Positions 1 to 12,432 of a DNA stretch of 64,000 nt are shown piece after piece. Both the position numbers and the translations under genes were made by a program. Numbering within the stretch: position 1 is the first letter of the stretch; every line of letters starts with the position of its first letter. The stretch covers positions 54,042,753-54,106,752 of the forward strand of contig NC_090281.1 of the NCBI RefSeq assembly GCF_037392515.1. Reading direction: 5' to 3'. The notes below the pieces were generated by a model that did no database searches, was not told where the DNA came from, and saw only the letters and a program-made list of their open reading frames with translations. Source of the DNA: Haliotis asinina. Lineage: Eukaryota; Mollusca; Gastropoda; Lepetellida; Haliotidae.

Positions 1-542
1 TTCGGGCTATGTTTTGGTCGCTGGTAGATAGGTTTGACAGTATCTTTGGTCCAAATTTTCACACAATTAGGGAAAAGCCAAACAGAACTTTCATCCGAAA
101 AGAAAACATTATCCCAATCTTGATTTTCATGAGCCCGACACCAGTTTAAACGTTTTTCCTTTTGTGCATCTTTCATCAACGGCGAGGGAATTCCACGTTT
201 TTTCACCCAATTAAGTCTCTGTAATTCCTGCCTAACTGTTTCATTGCATACCTGAGGACTTCCTCTGCTAATCATTTCATTTCTGATGTTCTCAACACTT
301 TTCAATTTGCCCCTACTCACAATCTGCCCAAGTCTTCGGCGATCCACAACACTGAATTTCCTAGGCCGACCTGCTCCTGCTTTGTGCTCTATCCCGGTTC
401 CTGTTTGAATATTCTTCAAAGTTCTGTAAACTGTAGACAGAGGAATACCATGTCTACACGCTAGCACTTTAGCATCAGCCTCACCCCTTTCAAAATCATC
501 TAGAATGAGCTTTCTTTTCTCTCTTGCTGTAAATTCTGCCAT
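1..542 (-). CDS. Tc1-like transposase, N-terminal 180 residues (partial)
   Basis: Cut-and-paste transposase of the Tc1/mariner superfamily, which binds the terminal inverted repeats and integrates at TA. Read on the minus strand from ATG at 542-540, the frame stays open to the window edge. It shows an N-terminal paired-like helix-turn-helix region (CRHGIPLSTVYRTLKNIQ), a GRPR-type AT-hook (AGRPRKFS), a second DNA-binding helix region, and the start of the DDE catalytic domain with the first aspartate in FFSDESSVW. The remaining two catalytic acidic residues lie outside the window. The absence of stops over 180 codons suggests a young copy. The start was chosen because it is the first ATG after the leader and gives the normal Tc1 N terminus (MAEFTAREKRK). 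Confidence 0.9.
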   Translation of the reverse strand, partial: MAEFTAREKRKLILDDFERGEADAKVLACRHGIPLSTVYRTLKNIQTGTGIEHKAGAGRPRKFSVVDRRRLGQIVSRGKLKSVENIRNEMISRGSPQVCNETVRQELQRLNWVKKRGIPSPLMKDAQKEKRLNWCRAHENQDWDNVFFSDESSVWLFPNCVKIWTKDTVKPIYQRPKHSP

Positions 543-726
543 GTCAACACAGGAAGCCGTCTGCTCAGACAAGGGAGATAACTCTTGACGTAATGAGCTG
601 CCTTCTAAGCCTTCAAGAGTTGTCTCCCATATTTAGTATGCTTAGTGCATAGTGAAAGCCCTTTTTCCAATCTTAGCATCATTAGAAAAAAAACAAAGAT
701 TTTCTCAATAATTTCTGGGAACACTG
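1..726 (-). mobile_element. Tc1-like DNA transposon, 5' part (runs off left edge)
   Basis: The outer end is at 726 (minus strand reads CAGTGTTCCC inward), next to a TA dinucleotide at 727-728, the usual Tc1/mariner target. From the end come about 180 bp of leader and then the transposase reading frame. The same terminal sequence begins at 63888 in the opposite orientation, so this is a repeated family. Only the 5' part of this copy is in view. Confidence 0.9.
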
Positions 727-728
727 TA

Positions 729-1335
729 CGTGCACCGGTACGAGAAATAAGCGATGAGAAGAGCTGAGGAGAGAGAAAGAGCCATTGGAACATACAATGC
801 TGTTGACATAACGGTTATGAAACCGCCCTGAAAGTTGTACGAATTTTGAGCACGAACGGTCGTGCGACATGGTCGCGGCAGATTTCTCAAAGGTCACGCC
901 TTCTAACCTGTCGTGAAGTGGGAGTTCGGGGGCTTGCGTATTGTCCCGAATTGTTCGTTCGATAGTATGCCACTGCTTGACAATACGTACCATTTTCGGT
1001 CAAGCATAGCATGCCAAGCGCGTAACTTATACGTACACAGGAAGTGAACAGTGCTCAGACCGGGTATCGCGCTTTCATGCCTACCATCTTAGTTACATGC
1101 ATTTCCATAACGAATTGTGCGGCAGTGCAGAGGCAAGCTTCGTGCAAGTGTCAGGGTGACATAAGACTTATTGAGCGCTTCAGACTGATTGGGGGTCACC
1201 GTAGACAGACAAAGAAGTGGACGTCAATGCATCACAGCGACAGCTGAAGACAGCAGGTACCTCACTCATTCCTTTGGCGTTTATTTATTAGCGTATTTTC
1301 GAAAATTCCCAACATACACATTTGTCATCCTTGAA
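729..1335. other. No gene recognised
   Basis: This lies downstream of the visible channel exons, so it is either intron or intergenic. On the minus strand at about 735-835 an open stretch follows an AG and encodes a hydrophobic run (ALYVPMALSLSSALLIAYF). It could be a membrane segment of a further exon, but it does not match a DEG/ENaC segment and I do not call it. Confidence 0.4.
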
Positions 1336-1495
1336 GGTCCGAGTTAGAATAAGTCGTCAGCAAGTCGAGTGGTCAGGCTCACTGACCTGGTTGACACATA
1401 TCTTCCCAGTTGCAAAGGTTGTTGCAAATGCTGTTTATCATTGGATTAGCACGTAGTCTCGAATATTTACAAATTTCCTGAGTGTAGCGTTAAAA
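1336..1495 (+). repeat. SINE type B, degenerate copy
   Basis: Carries the type B core (GGTGGTCAGGCTCACTGACC, TTGACACAT, ATCATTGGATTAG) and ends near a GTGTAGCGTTAAAA tail. It sits just beyond the donor of the third channel exon. Confidence 0.7.
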
Positions 1496-1513
1496 ACCAG
1501 CAAACACACCCAC

Positions 1514-3894
1514 CTCAGTTTTTTGTATGGCAACATGTGTTGAGAACCCGGGTGAAGCCGTCAAGACAGTAGAACTAGCGTCTGGGTGGACATCTGGATG
1601 ATGGAGAAATACCTGCGAACATAGACACAACAATTCATTCTCTCTTTTTTACCCTGTGCGATCCATTATGCTTTGAGAATACCAACATAAACATCATGGA
1701 CATACATACTCAAGATCTAACTACTCCAAAGTTGATGGAAGGGGAGCTTTACTTTCACCCAATACAACTACACTGTACAAACAGAACGGCCTGAAAGTTT
1801 AGCAAGTAGTCTTGGTAACTATCAGTGGAGACTGAACAATCTGACAGTTGTGATTTATTGATTTTGCTTAGGATTTTGTGTTTGTACATCAATCTAGCTT
1901 ATGGTTGAGCACGTCCCGTTCAACCAGAAGCGTCCTCCCTAAATAAATGTCGAAGTCTTCACAGAGTTGAATGACAATTCATGAAGCCGTGCTCAAACGT
2001 AATCTCTTCTGTAAGTTTCGCAGATCAGTAGATAATCCCAGTGTATGTGTGTTTGCATAATCTTGTTCAGTTTTAATGACCGTTAGCTGCCTCTTTCAAC
2101 ACTTCATCACTGAATGATCTTGGGCAGCTTCCGGTCTTTTTTTAGTTGAAAGTGCACATATGTTCACACAATTAGTTACTCATTTAGTGAGGGGACTCTG
2201 TACCTTAATCCCAGCTGCCTTGTTTCTGGTGAAGGTATAGTCATCCTGGTTGATGTTGAAAGTGACAATGAGGTTTGCATCGTCACCTGGCGTTAACACA
2301 ATTTTACTGGCATTGAAGGTATGGCACAACCCCTCATAAGTGAAAACAGGTTGGAAGTCAGTCATACAATCAAAGTCGTCACCACCAAAGACACATTTAA
2401 ACAACATCTTGGAGCCTTCCATTGACATGTTCCTCAACCATTCTAAAGACACCGGTTTCTGAAACACATCTGAAGTTAGATGAGAAAATGAGTTTTTTCG
2501 TATCCTTCCGAGAGAAATATTGAAAAAGTAGGTCTCCATGTCTGGGTAAACGTCAAGGCGAGTGTTGTTGAAGGTGCATCTGTTGCAGATGGTGACGGCG
2601 GGGAAGTTGAGTGAATGTTTGATTTGGGGGGTGATCTTGGTGACGGTTGGGTAGCTGTAGTAGGATCCTATCTCTTGGACAAGGTTATAGACGAGAAACC
2701 CCGTAGTTGAGCACAAGGCCAAGATCCATACCAATCTGTGGAAGAAAGAAGACTAGAACTGGTTTTTTTTTTTTTATTAAACGTGAAAAACATTTGGCAA
2801 TGTGCAAAATTGCCTTAACTATGGAGTAACAAAACTACAATAACAATTATTTAAATAAATTTGGAATTGTGTAATTTTGAGGTTTGAAATGGGCGACACT
2901 ACGAAACTGAGCTCCCAGTCGCTAATCACTATTTCTGTGGATGCCTTAGACTAGCAGTTACCGCACGAACCTAAATGACACATTGCCAACAAATGCAATG
3001 GTTCGGAAACGCATCTCCTCATTCAGGCTTCCAACAACTTTACAAAAACACCCACACACCCTACACCAATTTCGAAAAACAAAAAAAACAAAAAAAACAA
3101 CAAAAAAAACACGCAAATATAAACAAAAAACAGGGCAAACACACATGCACACTTCCCCGAAAACGACCGAATAAAAAAATAAGAAAAACAAACCCACAAA
3201 AAAACAACAAACAACACAAAACAAAAGCAACACACAAGAAATAAAAAGAAACTAAAAAACTAAACCTATTGTTTCGAAAGCCAGACTGTTCGGTACAAAT
3301 TAATGAGTGATAGAAAAGACGTTTTCAAACTATGATGCCAGCAGTGCAATCGATGGTGGAGGAAGGCAGTGGCAGCATTTGCCTCCTTGATCGTCCTCGC
3401 ATTTTAGATGAAATGTAGCATGATTGAGAGGAAACACAGCCGATGGTAATATGCAATGTTATTATGACAATTGCTTGTTTTGTATAGAGCGGACATTTAT
3501 TTAAATACTTTGGCGATAACCAATATTCTTAGGATCTTTATATGATTCCCTTTTGGAATGGATTAGTAGCAGTAATTTATAAAATTTTAGTCTCCTAACG
3601 GAAAGCTTTTAAAAGCAATCTCATGTATATGTTAGCATTACATTGTGCATATGAACATGATGATAAGAATGGTTTGTCTTGATTATTTACGGTGACATAC
3701 AGCTCACAAGTACGTTTTAAACACACTCACACCTACCCACGAATCGAAAACGGATTGCATGAAGGGGGTTTAATCTTATCAACAACATGAAGGCCTGTAG
3801 TCTGGCTGAATTCAATCCACAGATCTTTTAGTCCATATTCTGTTGAACGCCGGGTTGCATCAGGGTTTATAGTCTGTGCCCTCTTCTTATCCAT
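1514..3894 (-). CDS. DEG/ENaC-family sodium channel (ASIC/FaNaC-like), N-terminal exons, partial
   Basis: Subunit of a trimeric, amiloride-type sodium channel in the plasma membrane; degenerin, acid-sensing and FMRFamide-gated channels belong here. Three exons join in frame. Exon 1 (3894-3737) starts MDKKRAQ and holds the cytoplasmic N terminus, including LWIEFSQTTGLHVVDKI. Exon 2 (2735-2204) opens with membrane segment 1 (LVWILALCSTTGFLVYNLV), then FPAVTICNRCTFN and the finger/palm part with CVFGGDDFDCMTDF and EGLCHTFN. Exon 3 (1612-1514) encodes SPGFSTHVAIQKTE, the ASIC APGFQTFV region. Splice sites fit: donors GG/GTAGGT, AAG/GTACAG and GAG/GTGGGT; acceptors CAG before exons 2 and 3; phases 2, 0, 0. 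The rest of the ectodomain and membrane segment 2 must lie left of the window. Oddity: the conserved His-Gly gating motif reads His-Val. An AG at 3901-3900 just upstream of the ATG suggests a 5' UTR intron. The ligand cannot be told from these exons. Confidence 0.85.
2736..3736. other. Channel intron 1 with A/C-rich tract
   Basis: This is the intron between channel exons 1 and 2. At 3050-3245 it is a low-complexity run of AAAAAC-type units with almost no G or T. The tract gives long empty reading frames on both strands that are not genes. Confidence 0.8.
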
Positions 3895-6303
3895 TATGTC
3901 TGAAAGCGAACGTGTACTTCATAGTGAGCGAGCAGAAAATTAACAAAATTAACAAAATGTTATGCAAATGATCCATTTATCACTCCCAAAAAGGCAGATG
4001 TTTGACCATCAAAAGTGACAAACCTAGTTTGATCACCTTGTGTCATCACTGACGCTATCGTGTACTGAAACATGCTCCGACTGTGGTACCTTTGATCTGA
4101 TCCATGGTGTATTGTATGTTTTGAGCTGCCTTCGACGGCAATTCTCTGACTGGCTCTTTGCCAGTTTAGCCACGCCTACGTTTGAAAAAAGCATAATAAA
4201 TGTTTGCAAACCATCTAAGAAGGCAATCAACATATTTGCAACTTTGTTGGAAACACAGCGTCACAAATAACCCTTTTGTCTCATAACATCGGCAGCTGCT
4301 GAGAGAGTGATGTCATTAATGGTATCATCACAGACTTTAGCATTTTAATGTCGTCAGTTATTTGTGACAGTGTATAATGCCACTCGCGACGAGACGTGGC
4401 AGCAGTCTCAAACAGAATGATTTTAATTTCAGTACTCTCTCAGGCATGAGAATCTGGAATAAACTCGTTGCAAGTTGTAGATTTTCCAGTCTAAATCTGG
4501 TGATAGAGCCCACCATTGTCCCTAACTGAAAAACACACATGTAGCACCATTGTCCCTAACTGAAAAACACACATGTAGCACGATTGGAAGTGTTGTCCAG
4601 TATATTACGTTTGTTACAGAATGGATAAGATTGCCACATTGCACTGTTTAGTATGTACAAGGTATTCAGTGATTTGCTAATATGTGCAATAATGCAACAT
4701 TATTTAAACATGTTATAACAGCATTTGAACCCGATACTTCCGATGGCAGTTTTTAGAAAATAATACATCCTCGTTCAATGGGGTCATATGTTTGCAAATG
4801 ATTATGACATTTGATTGAGAGTGTTGTCAATGTTCTAAAACGGGATGCCAACATTATATTTCATTCTACATTTCGGAATGGAAGTAAAACGTTGCCACAA
4901 GCACCTCTTTGTCATTTCCCAAGCGAGACTGTTTGGCATCATACAGGTTCGTTCTGTGTTAATTAATGTTAGTTACTTGAAATGCCTGTCTTCAAATAAT
5001 TGTGAAAGAAAAACATTTGAAGCCATGTTTTTAGAGATGGCAATCAATGTACTCATCGAACCACGCAATGATACACGTAATACACTTTGTGGATGCTCTC
5101 GTGCTAAATAAATGTTCATCGGGTCTTTAGTGGAGAAGGGGCGTGACTTTTGAAACAAATATACCTATCAACATGACCTCTCCGTGAGCGTTTCCACCAT
5201 TGAAGCTTATCTCTCACTAGACGTCCGTGGCAATGTTTAAATTTACAGCAGCTAGTCGTGTTAGAATGATATTTTTCATGCAGGCAATGACCGTCTTAAA
5301 GTACGTCACTGCACCCGATTCCTCAGAATTGCATATTTTCCAAACCGCTTTTCCCACATGACATTTTCGTTTTCGAACGTAAACGGACATTAAAGGTTCC
5401 AAGATGCGTTTTCGCGCAGTGGGTTCGTTGTGTGTACATATTTCAGTATTGTAATGGCGAAAAACATTCAAACTCTAACTGTAAAACATATTTGAAATAG
5501 CGTATGTCAATATAGCCTATGGGCCTTTTTTTTTTTTTTAAAAAAAAAAAACCCAGCAAACTTCGAAAACCTTATTTCTTCATTCTTTGCTAAAATAACA
5601 GATGTTTTCTTTCACCAGTTTTCAACTTATATTGAGGTCTTCGGTAAGATAAATACGCTGTTCACTGGTCCCTTGGGGACATGGGTTAATGTACCCACGG
5701 CCGAAGGGTACCCACATGAACAAACATCGAGTGTACATCAAACCATATTCCCTTCGTGACCAGTGAACATATGAGCAAAATCACTCTCATTCATATGACA
5801 CTAGTCTTAATCCTTATCACCACCACATTGTACACGGACTTGTCAGCCAGACCATACCACTATGTCACTTGTTACTGTATATGCCCTTTATGACCTTAAC
5901 TGGTCTTTCCCTTGATGTGTCTGTCACCACATCAGCTACTCCAAGGCAGCGATATTGTTTCTTTACCTGTCTAATGTTGTCCGTTCGTCTGTCTATAGTT
6001 GTCTATAGCCATATGTGTTCATACCCATGTTGTCACCAGTCTGGTATTCCAACAGCCAATGTAGGGGCCACCGCCAGCAGGATAGTGTCTCTCGTAGGAA
6101 ACGCATTGTTGCTGAGCTGGAACTCAGCTCACCTCAGTTATGTCTGACCCAACAACGAAGATCATTGCGGTCTTGTGTATCTGTTTACCATGTGTTGCAT
6201 AGCTAACTAATGACGTTTGGACTCAACTTCATTAGGCATTGACATTGTGTTGTTAGGGTCTCCTGGGACATGCTGATCAATCGTCTTTGTCTAGCAAGAA
6301 CAC
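3895..6303. other. No gene recognised; small repeats
   Basis: This probably holds upstream sequence of the channel gene. Seen here: a perfect direct duplication of a 36-bp unit at about 4507-4580 (CACCATTGTCCCTAACTGAA...), a T14/A13 tract at 5527-5553, and an inverted pair GTTCACTGGTC / GACCAGTGAAC at 5660-5768. No exon with recognisable homology was found. Confidence 0.5.
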
Positions 6304-6648
6304 TTAAAGGTCACACGCGACCAAAAAAAAAAAAAAAAAAAAAAGACCCCAAAACAAACAAACATGATTAAAACACAGGTATCGCTTATTCATGACATAT
6401 AATATACATTGCTGATTGTGAAAAAGCAAATAAAAAAACATAAGCCTACATTCGCGAATCAAAAGTGTAAATTTTTGTACACTGGTTTAGTTCCCTCGAA
6501 GTCAGAGCGGTTCGTCACTCAAATGTAACGAACACTTCATTAGCAGGTTCATTTGTCGATACGCTGAGGGCTCATTCTTTGTGGATAGAGTAGATCTGTT
6601 TGATTAGCATTTTAGAAGTATGGTGAGTAATAAGAAAGTAAGATTTTG
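6304..6648 (+). mobile_element. End fragment of a TTAA-flanked non-autonomous DNA element
   Basis: Starts TTAA-AGGTCACACGCGACC, followed by a long A run. The next 340 bp match the reverse complement of the right end of the element at 29031-30079 (shared CTTATTCATGACAT, TATACATTGCTG, TTCCCTCGAA, GAGGGCTCATT and AAGAAAGTAAGATT). The other end is missing. Confidence 0.75.
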
Positions 6649-9600
6649 AAGTTGTGTATTGCAGATTGTCATAAGCAGACAGGCAGGCAGACACATAGGT
6701 GTCAGTAAACAGACTTTGAGTTTTGTCTGCGACAGAGAGTGCTTGTCACAATTAACATGTTTTTCTATGTTTCCGAAGACAGTTTTTAAACGGGGCAACT
6801 TTTAACAACGATATTAGTATTTTTTATGCTTCACTTTCTTGAAATCTGCAATTATGGAACCAGTGAATTTTCAGTACTGCAGACCCAAGATGCTTGTTAT
6901 CACAAGAAATATCTCTTGTTCTCAAACTTCGACCGCAGCGATAATCCTTGACGCATCACTTGCTGTGTTTTTACGAGTCGCCTTCCCGGTCCAGGAAGCT
7001 AGAATCTACTCACTGCGCATGCACTATGGCAGGGCAGCGCAGCTGTTGAAACCACTTTTTCACCGAGCGCTGGGGTGAAATTAGTGAGTCGCTTGAACTT
7101 CGATTTCGCATTTTGTTTTTCAATTTTATACGTTGAATTTGCATTTTTCATAATTTGTTATTGTAAGAGCACACGAAAAGGTATCAATATCAAGATGTGT
7201 TTTGCGTTGCATGCGCCCTTTGAAGAATTTATTGGGATGCTGTGACACATAACCCGGACACATCCATTTTTGCCTGATACTGATATGTTTTTCTAAGAGA
7301 CGAAAAAGTCACAGCGGTTGTTCAAGACAGGTACACGTACAATTGAATCTGAACTTTTCGCTCACATGCTCCAAAGTCATTTTCCATAACAAACACACAG
7401 GGCTTACTTTCATGCAGATGCAATGAGGCGTGACAATGTGACTATGCTGGTAAATTTTTAAACGTAGATGCAAAGTCTCTCTACTATATGTTCTCCACTC
7501 TTTTGCTAACCAACCAATCGAAGAAGCATTCAATTGCAACACAGTCAGCGATCGAGAGCAAACATGAAGGTGAGCCTGGCCTGGCTACGCTGGGAAACAA
7601 TAAGACATTAGCGGGGAAAGTTACTGCTAATGCTTCAGCACTTCAGAGCTTGTTGTTCTACAATAAGCCCTGCCTTCAGCAGAGACTTCTGACAGTAAAG
7701 TATGTTGTCATCCCTTTCACTTCTATGTGGAGACATAAACTAAGTTTTGATAAATCGATACTCTGGAGTTGTTAGTTATTTGACACAGTCACCAATAATG
7801 TTGTTGTTTGTTATAGCTGGATCAGACAAAAACTGATTTCAGGAACTCAGTATGATTGCGCAGAAGTCATTGAACCTAACCACCAGTTCCATGTAAGTCA
7901 CCTCTAACCTGTAACAAACGGTACTAAGATATATTCCTACCTTGAATTCCGAAAGAAATATGGTAACCTGGGCAGTATATGGTCACATTCAAAACGAAAT
8001 CATCTGTAAATGAGAGCTACATCACGGCACGGGGCAGTTTACAAGACAACATAACTTTCAACGAAGTATGCCTTGTGTTGTATGCAATAACTGATTTTGT
8101 TATCTCAGAGGTAATGAATTCACTGTCATTACAATGTATGCCAGCTGTCTTTAATTATAAATACTCCTGTTACTGCTCAACCAGCTCTTACACGCCATAC
8201 GACATGGCCGTTGAGAATCACAACATTAGCATTGTCATTTTTTTTCTCATTTGAGTCTTTTTTTCTCATTTGAGTCTTTTTCCCCATTCCCAAGTTACAA
8301 ATGCGGGGTCTTTGTTAAAGAGCGCTTGAAAGAAGTACCATGTATAGTTTAAGTTAAAAATTTACATTTCACTGTAGAATTATTACGGATGACATGTACA
8401 TGCTGTATGAAAAACAATGGTAAGGTAGCATTCCCACGTTACAGGTCCAGCATCACTTGTTCGATAAGCGTTTGAAAGCATAGCAATGGTTCCGTAGTTC
8501 CATGAGTTCATCAACAGTGACACGGTGGAAAGTCATTATTCCTGCATAGCTAGAAACATGGTAGAGGAGTAAGAACAATGTTTGTAGTTTGCTCGTGTCA
8601 CTGTCAAGCCGATTGTATCGATCACGTAAATTTTCTATTTCTTAAAGAATTCTCAAGAGTCTCCGTAGATCAGTGCTAAACTATTCGAAGTCAGAGTTGC
8701 AAGTTTGGGACTCGCTTTCATTGGCAGGGTTGTCACGATATGCACGAGCATTTGCATTGTCACGAAAACCTTTTGCATTTGGTCGATATACTTGTTCATT
8801 CAACACACTGATGTTGGTAATTATAACTGACAATCTGGATTGAAAAACATGTTAACAGAACGATAAAATCATGATAAAAACACCATTTTGTAAGACCAAA
8901 ATATTGCATCAAATTTTGGTTTTGAAAAGCGAAGTTCCTTTTGTAGTTCAGTATAGATATGCGGTGGTTCATTCAATATAATATCTAGCACTATCTACAT
9001 GCGTTATATTTTTGCCTGGGAACAAAGTTTGGAAAAGGAATATACATGTCCTTGGTTTTGAGATCAAACCAAAAGTCTGTTTACCGATGTATGATTTTGG
9101 CAGGTACTCTCTTTCTAAATAGCATTATTTTGATATGTCACTAATACTAAGTTAACTGATGAAACAACACTACGGTTGTCCCTACATGTAACTGTTATGT
9201 TAATTGAAGCTTTGTCAATGAACACTTTCATCCTTATTCATAAAAGACAGACATGTGGTATTTATATGGTGCTATAGTCTATACCTTATACATGAATGCC
9301 CAAAGAAGCTTGTGTCTGTACCCGCAACTATGTGTTTGCATGTATTCATTTGGCTACCATCTGGCCATATACCAACGCACGCGTGGGAATCTAAGTGTAC
9401 AGGGTTGCGACAACAGTGAAAGATTCTGTTACACCCGGTCACAAGTAGCCTCGATCAGGACCACCTCCAAGGTCGCTGGATCACTCGCCTGGCCCCTTAG
9501 GCAGCTCCGCCCACCACGCCAATATGCCAATAGCAGGTTCTTATCGTCAACACAAGAGGAATTGTCTCATGGTCTACAGGCTGATGGCTGATGTGGCTTG

Positions 9601-10149
9601 TCTAGCAAAGCAGAGGAATAATTCTTGAACTGTCATGTCTCTTCTTGAACAAATAGACATGATTCGTTAAGACACGTTACAAACATATTCCCACAGAACA
9701 TTTGTTCCAGACTGTTAAACATTTGCCGTTACAGACAATGGCTTACATCGATTTTGGGGAGGGATGTGGCTGGTACTTTGTTGGTGATACGTGTCTCAAG
9801 AGGAAGGTGTAAGTCACACATATGTCAAGCGGAACTGCATATCAACTCAACCAGACATTCCGATAATTGCAACCAACTTAACAATCGGAGTGCAACGGCA
9901 TACGATCAGCAAAGACCATAAGCATCAACATCATGAAGTTCTTATGAGTGAATATTGTAAGTTAGTGCAACATGATGTTCCACAAAAATACGGATTTGCC
10001 AAAAGTTTAATTAGAAGCTATATTGTTCAATTTGTGGATAGCTATAGAAACCCAAGCATTACCAATTACAAAAAGGAACAAACAAATTATGGAAAAAAAT
10101 GTGTCTCCTGGTTGATCTGTTGTCTAACAACACTGAGAAATATTCCAGC
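6649..10149. other. No gene recognised
   Basis: AT-rich sequence with no convincing exon. A 21-bp unit (TTTCTCATTTGAGTC with T run) is duplicated at 8238-8281. Open frames at 9253-9591 and 9791-10156 show no family resemblance and no coding-like composition that I can defend. Confidence 0.5.
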
Positions 10150-10312
10150 TATATGACATCGGTCTGTAAATAACCGAGTCTGGGCCAGACAATCCAGTGA
10201 TCAACGGCATGAGCATCGGTCTACTAAGTTAGGATACGATAACATGAGTTACCCACGTCAGCGAGCCTGACCACCCAATCTACCAAAGTCGCATGTTATG
10301 ACAAATGAAGAC
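10150..10312 (-). repeat. SINE type B, truncated
   Basis: Contains the type B core in reverse orientation (GGTCTGTAAATAACCGAGTC, CCAGACAATCCAGTGATCAA, GCGAGCCTGACCACCC). Both ends are incomplete. Confidence 0.85.
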
Positions 10313-10392
10313 CAATGCTAACCAAGTGCACCAATTCTTCACGGGTCACGATGAACGGACATGGGTGTACAGTCATTGCCATCTGTACATGA

Positions 10393-10554
10393 GGGGTGGT
10401 GGGTAACCTAGTAGTTAGAGGGTACGCTCGTCACGCCGAAGACCCGGGTTCGATTCCCCACATGGGTACAACGTGTGGAGCGCTTTTTCTGGTGCCCTCC
10501 GCTGTGATATTGCTGGAATATTGCTAAAAGCGGCGAAAACTAAACTCACTCACT
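10393..10554 (+). repeat. SINE type A (tRNA-derived), near complete
   Basis: The tRNA-like head has an A-box-like TAACCTAGTAGTT and a B box GGTTCGATTCC, then a body CATGGGTACAACGTGTGGAG and the shared tail GATATTGCTGGAATATTGCT with AAACTCACTCACT. It is a Pol III-type retroposon, not a tRNA gene: the cloverleaf cannot be completed. Confidence 0.92.
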
Positions 10555-10693
10555 GTACACTAGGTTCATACGACAGAATCATCCACATCACTAACAGAGA
10601 GTACAGCAGTATCTGCTACTAATGATGGCATCTAAATGCACTTCATCTTCAGCGACAAGGGCGTCGTTTGAATTCAATCATGACTCTCTAACG

Positions 10694-10860
10694 GCGGTGG
10701 AGGGCTTAAGAAGCCTAGATGTAAAAGATTATGAAGGCCCTGGTTCGATTACCCACATGGGTACATTGTGTGAAGCCCATCTCTGGTGTCTACCGTCGTG
10801 ATATTGATGGACTACTACTCACAGCGGTGTAAACCGAATATCATTAACTCACTCACTCTA
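10694..10860 (+). repeat. SINE type A, degenerate
   Basis: The B box GGTTCGATTACC, ACCCACATGGGTACATTGTG and a tail ending TTAACTCACTCAC are recognisable. The head is degraded. Confidence 0.8.
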
Positions 10861-11098
10861 GTGCCTGAGCTACTGAAGCCTCATTACATCAGAAAACCAT
10901 TGTCCACTTGAAGTGGCATTCCGTTATCAAACGTCGAGCCGATTCAGTTCCGCATGTGGCAGAACGTCGTCCATCCTCATATGTTCATTTAACATTTATT
11001 CAAGCAATCCTGCTTCGAAGCGGACAGTTTTACGAATTACCAATCAAGTGATAGCGAGATAATACACCGTTTATAATATACAAATGATAACATAGAAT

Positions 11099-11215
11099 TG
11101 CGTAGATCGATGCTCATGATGTTGTATTGCCTGGACCAGACGCTATTATTTGGAGAATCTTGGTGGAATATTGCGGCGTGCGGCGTTAAAAAGCGAAATA
11201 AACAATCAATCGAGT
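11099..11215 (+). repeat. SINE type B, 3' fragment
   Basis: Reads GTAGATCGATGCTCATGATG, then GACCAGACGCTATTATTT and a tail GGCGTGCGGCGTTAAAAAG. The 5' part is absent. Confidence 0.75.
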
Positions 11216-11289
11216 CAATGATCATTTCATGTTGTCATGTTTATCAGCACCAGACCAAACTTTAGTGGTGTGCTTCAGATCTATATGAA

Positions 11290-11393
11290 ATTGTGTAGAT
11301 AGAAGCTCATGATGCTAATCACTGGATTGTCTGATTCAAACTTGATAATTAACGTACCTTGAATACTACGGCGTAAAACAACAAAATAACCAA
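11290..11393 (+). repeat. SINE type B, 3' fragment
   Basis: Reads GTAGATAGAAGCTCATGATG, CACTGGATTGTCTGATTC and CTACGGCGTAAAAC. A degraded type B 3' half. Confidence 0.7.
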
Positions 11394-11984
11394 CCAGACC
11401 CCTCTTCATTTTAATTATGTCTCATTATTTGTAAGCGCCAAAACGTTTTGGTTTCACCAAAGCGGTAAACGTCAGTTACTACGATTACTTCGCGCTTTTC
11501 TCCCACAATAAGCAGACACGTGGTAATAAAATGGAATACTGTAATGGTGACGAAATTCCGGAAATAACACAGACACTCAGTTATTACATACTCTTGTATA
11601 TCCAGGTACACCCACCTCCTCTATTTGCAACGTATATTAGAATCCGGGTGAAGCCATCACGACGGTGGGGGGAGGCGTCTGGGTGTTATCGAGGATTGTT
11701 ACGCAGCACCTGAAAATGTACACATATAAAAAAAACATATATATTTCACCTTGACGATCGGGGTTCGAATTGGTCATCAGCAACCAATACTTGCCGTATA
11801 TATTGCATATATAATTTGAATATCGTGTTTGTACGATTGCAATCGGAATGCCCCAAACTAACATTTCGAAAAATCTGTAAAATGTTGCCTTTTTTTAAAA
11901 ACAAATATTTATTTTAAAAAAATCCACACACCTGAGGTAAAGGAAACACACACGGAACTGGGCGATGCATGTCGTATTCCAAAT

Positions 11985-12110
11985 GCTAAGATACATGCTC
12001 GTGATATCAATCACTGGATTGACTAGTTCAGACTCGGTTATCTGTAGACCACTATCATGTGATTGGAATATCCATTTGAGCAGTGTTAAACAAACAAACA
12101 AACAAGAAAT
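11985..12110 (+). repeat. SINE type B, 3' half
   Basis: Reads CATGCTCGTGATATCAATCA, CTGGATTGACTAGTTCAGAC and a tail GAGCAGTGTTAAAC followed by an (AAAC)n run. Confidence 0.75.
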
Positions 12111-12227
12111 AACGCGGTGATCTACACATGTGCACTCATTTCCAAACAATGAAATGTGTGTACAAGTTTGTGTCAAACCCTCATTATATTACCATTTACA
12201 TACATTGCGTCATTTAAATCGTAATCA

Positions 12228-12432
12228 ATCCGTGAAGATCTGGGTTAGAATTGATCTTCAGTAATGCATGAGTGTCATGGGAGACGACCGCCAATGTCGG
12301 GTGGTCAGGCTCACTGACTTGGTTGACACGTCATCTTATCCCTATTGTGTGTCGGCGTTCGTGATGTTGATCACTGAATCACTGTCATATAGATGGAATA
12401 TTGCCTCATGCGGCGTTAAACAACAAACAAAC
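12228..12432 (+). repeat. SINE type B
   Basis: Reads GTGAAGATCTGGGTTAGAAT, GGGTGGTCAGGCTCACTGAC, TGTTGATCACTGAATCAC and a tail TGCGGCGTTAAAC with (AAAC)n. It lies in the intron between the two pseudogene exons' 3' side and exon 2 donor (12460). Confidence 0.8.

Noticed and set aside
735-835. Hydrophobic minus-strand stretch as channel membrane segment 2
   Set aside because: It lacks the pore and selectivity motifs of DEG/ENaC channels and no splice pair could be assigned.
2958-3244. Lys/Asn-rich and Phe/Val-rich frames at 2958-3244
   Set aside because: They lie on an A/C-rich low-complexity tract inside the channel intron.
9253-9591. 112-codon frame as a gene
   Set aside because: No domain, no splice context, and ordinary composition; likely chance.
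10393-10554. tRNA gene with A and B boxes
   Set aside because: The head is followed by a SINE body and tail, the same structure recurs about ten times, and a full cloverleaf cannot be drawn.
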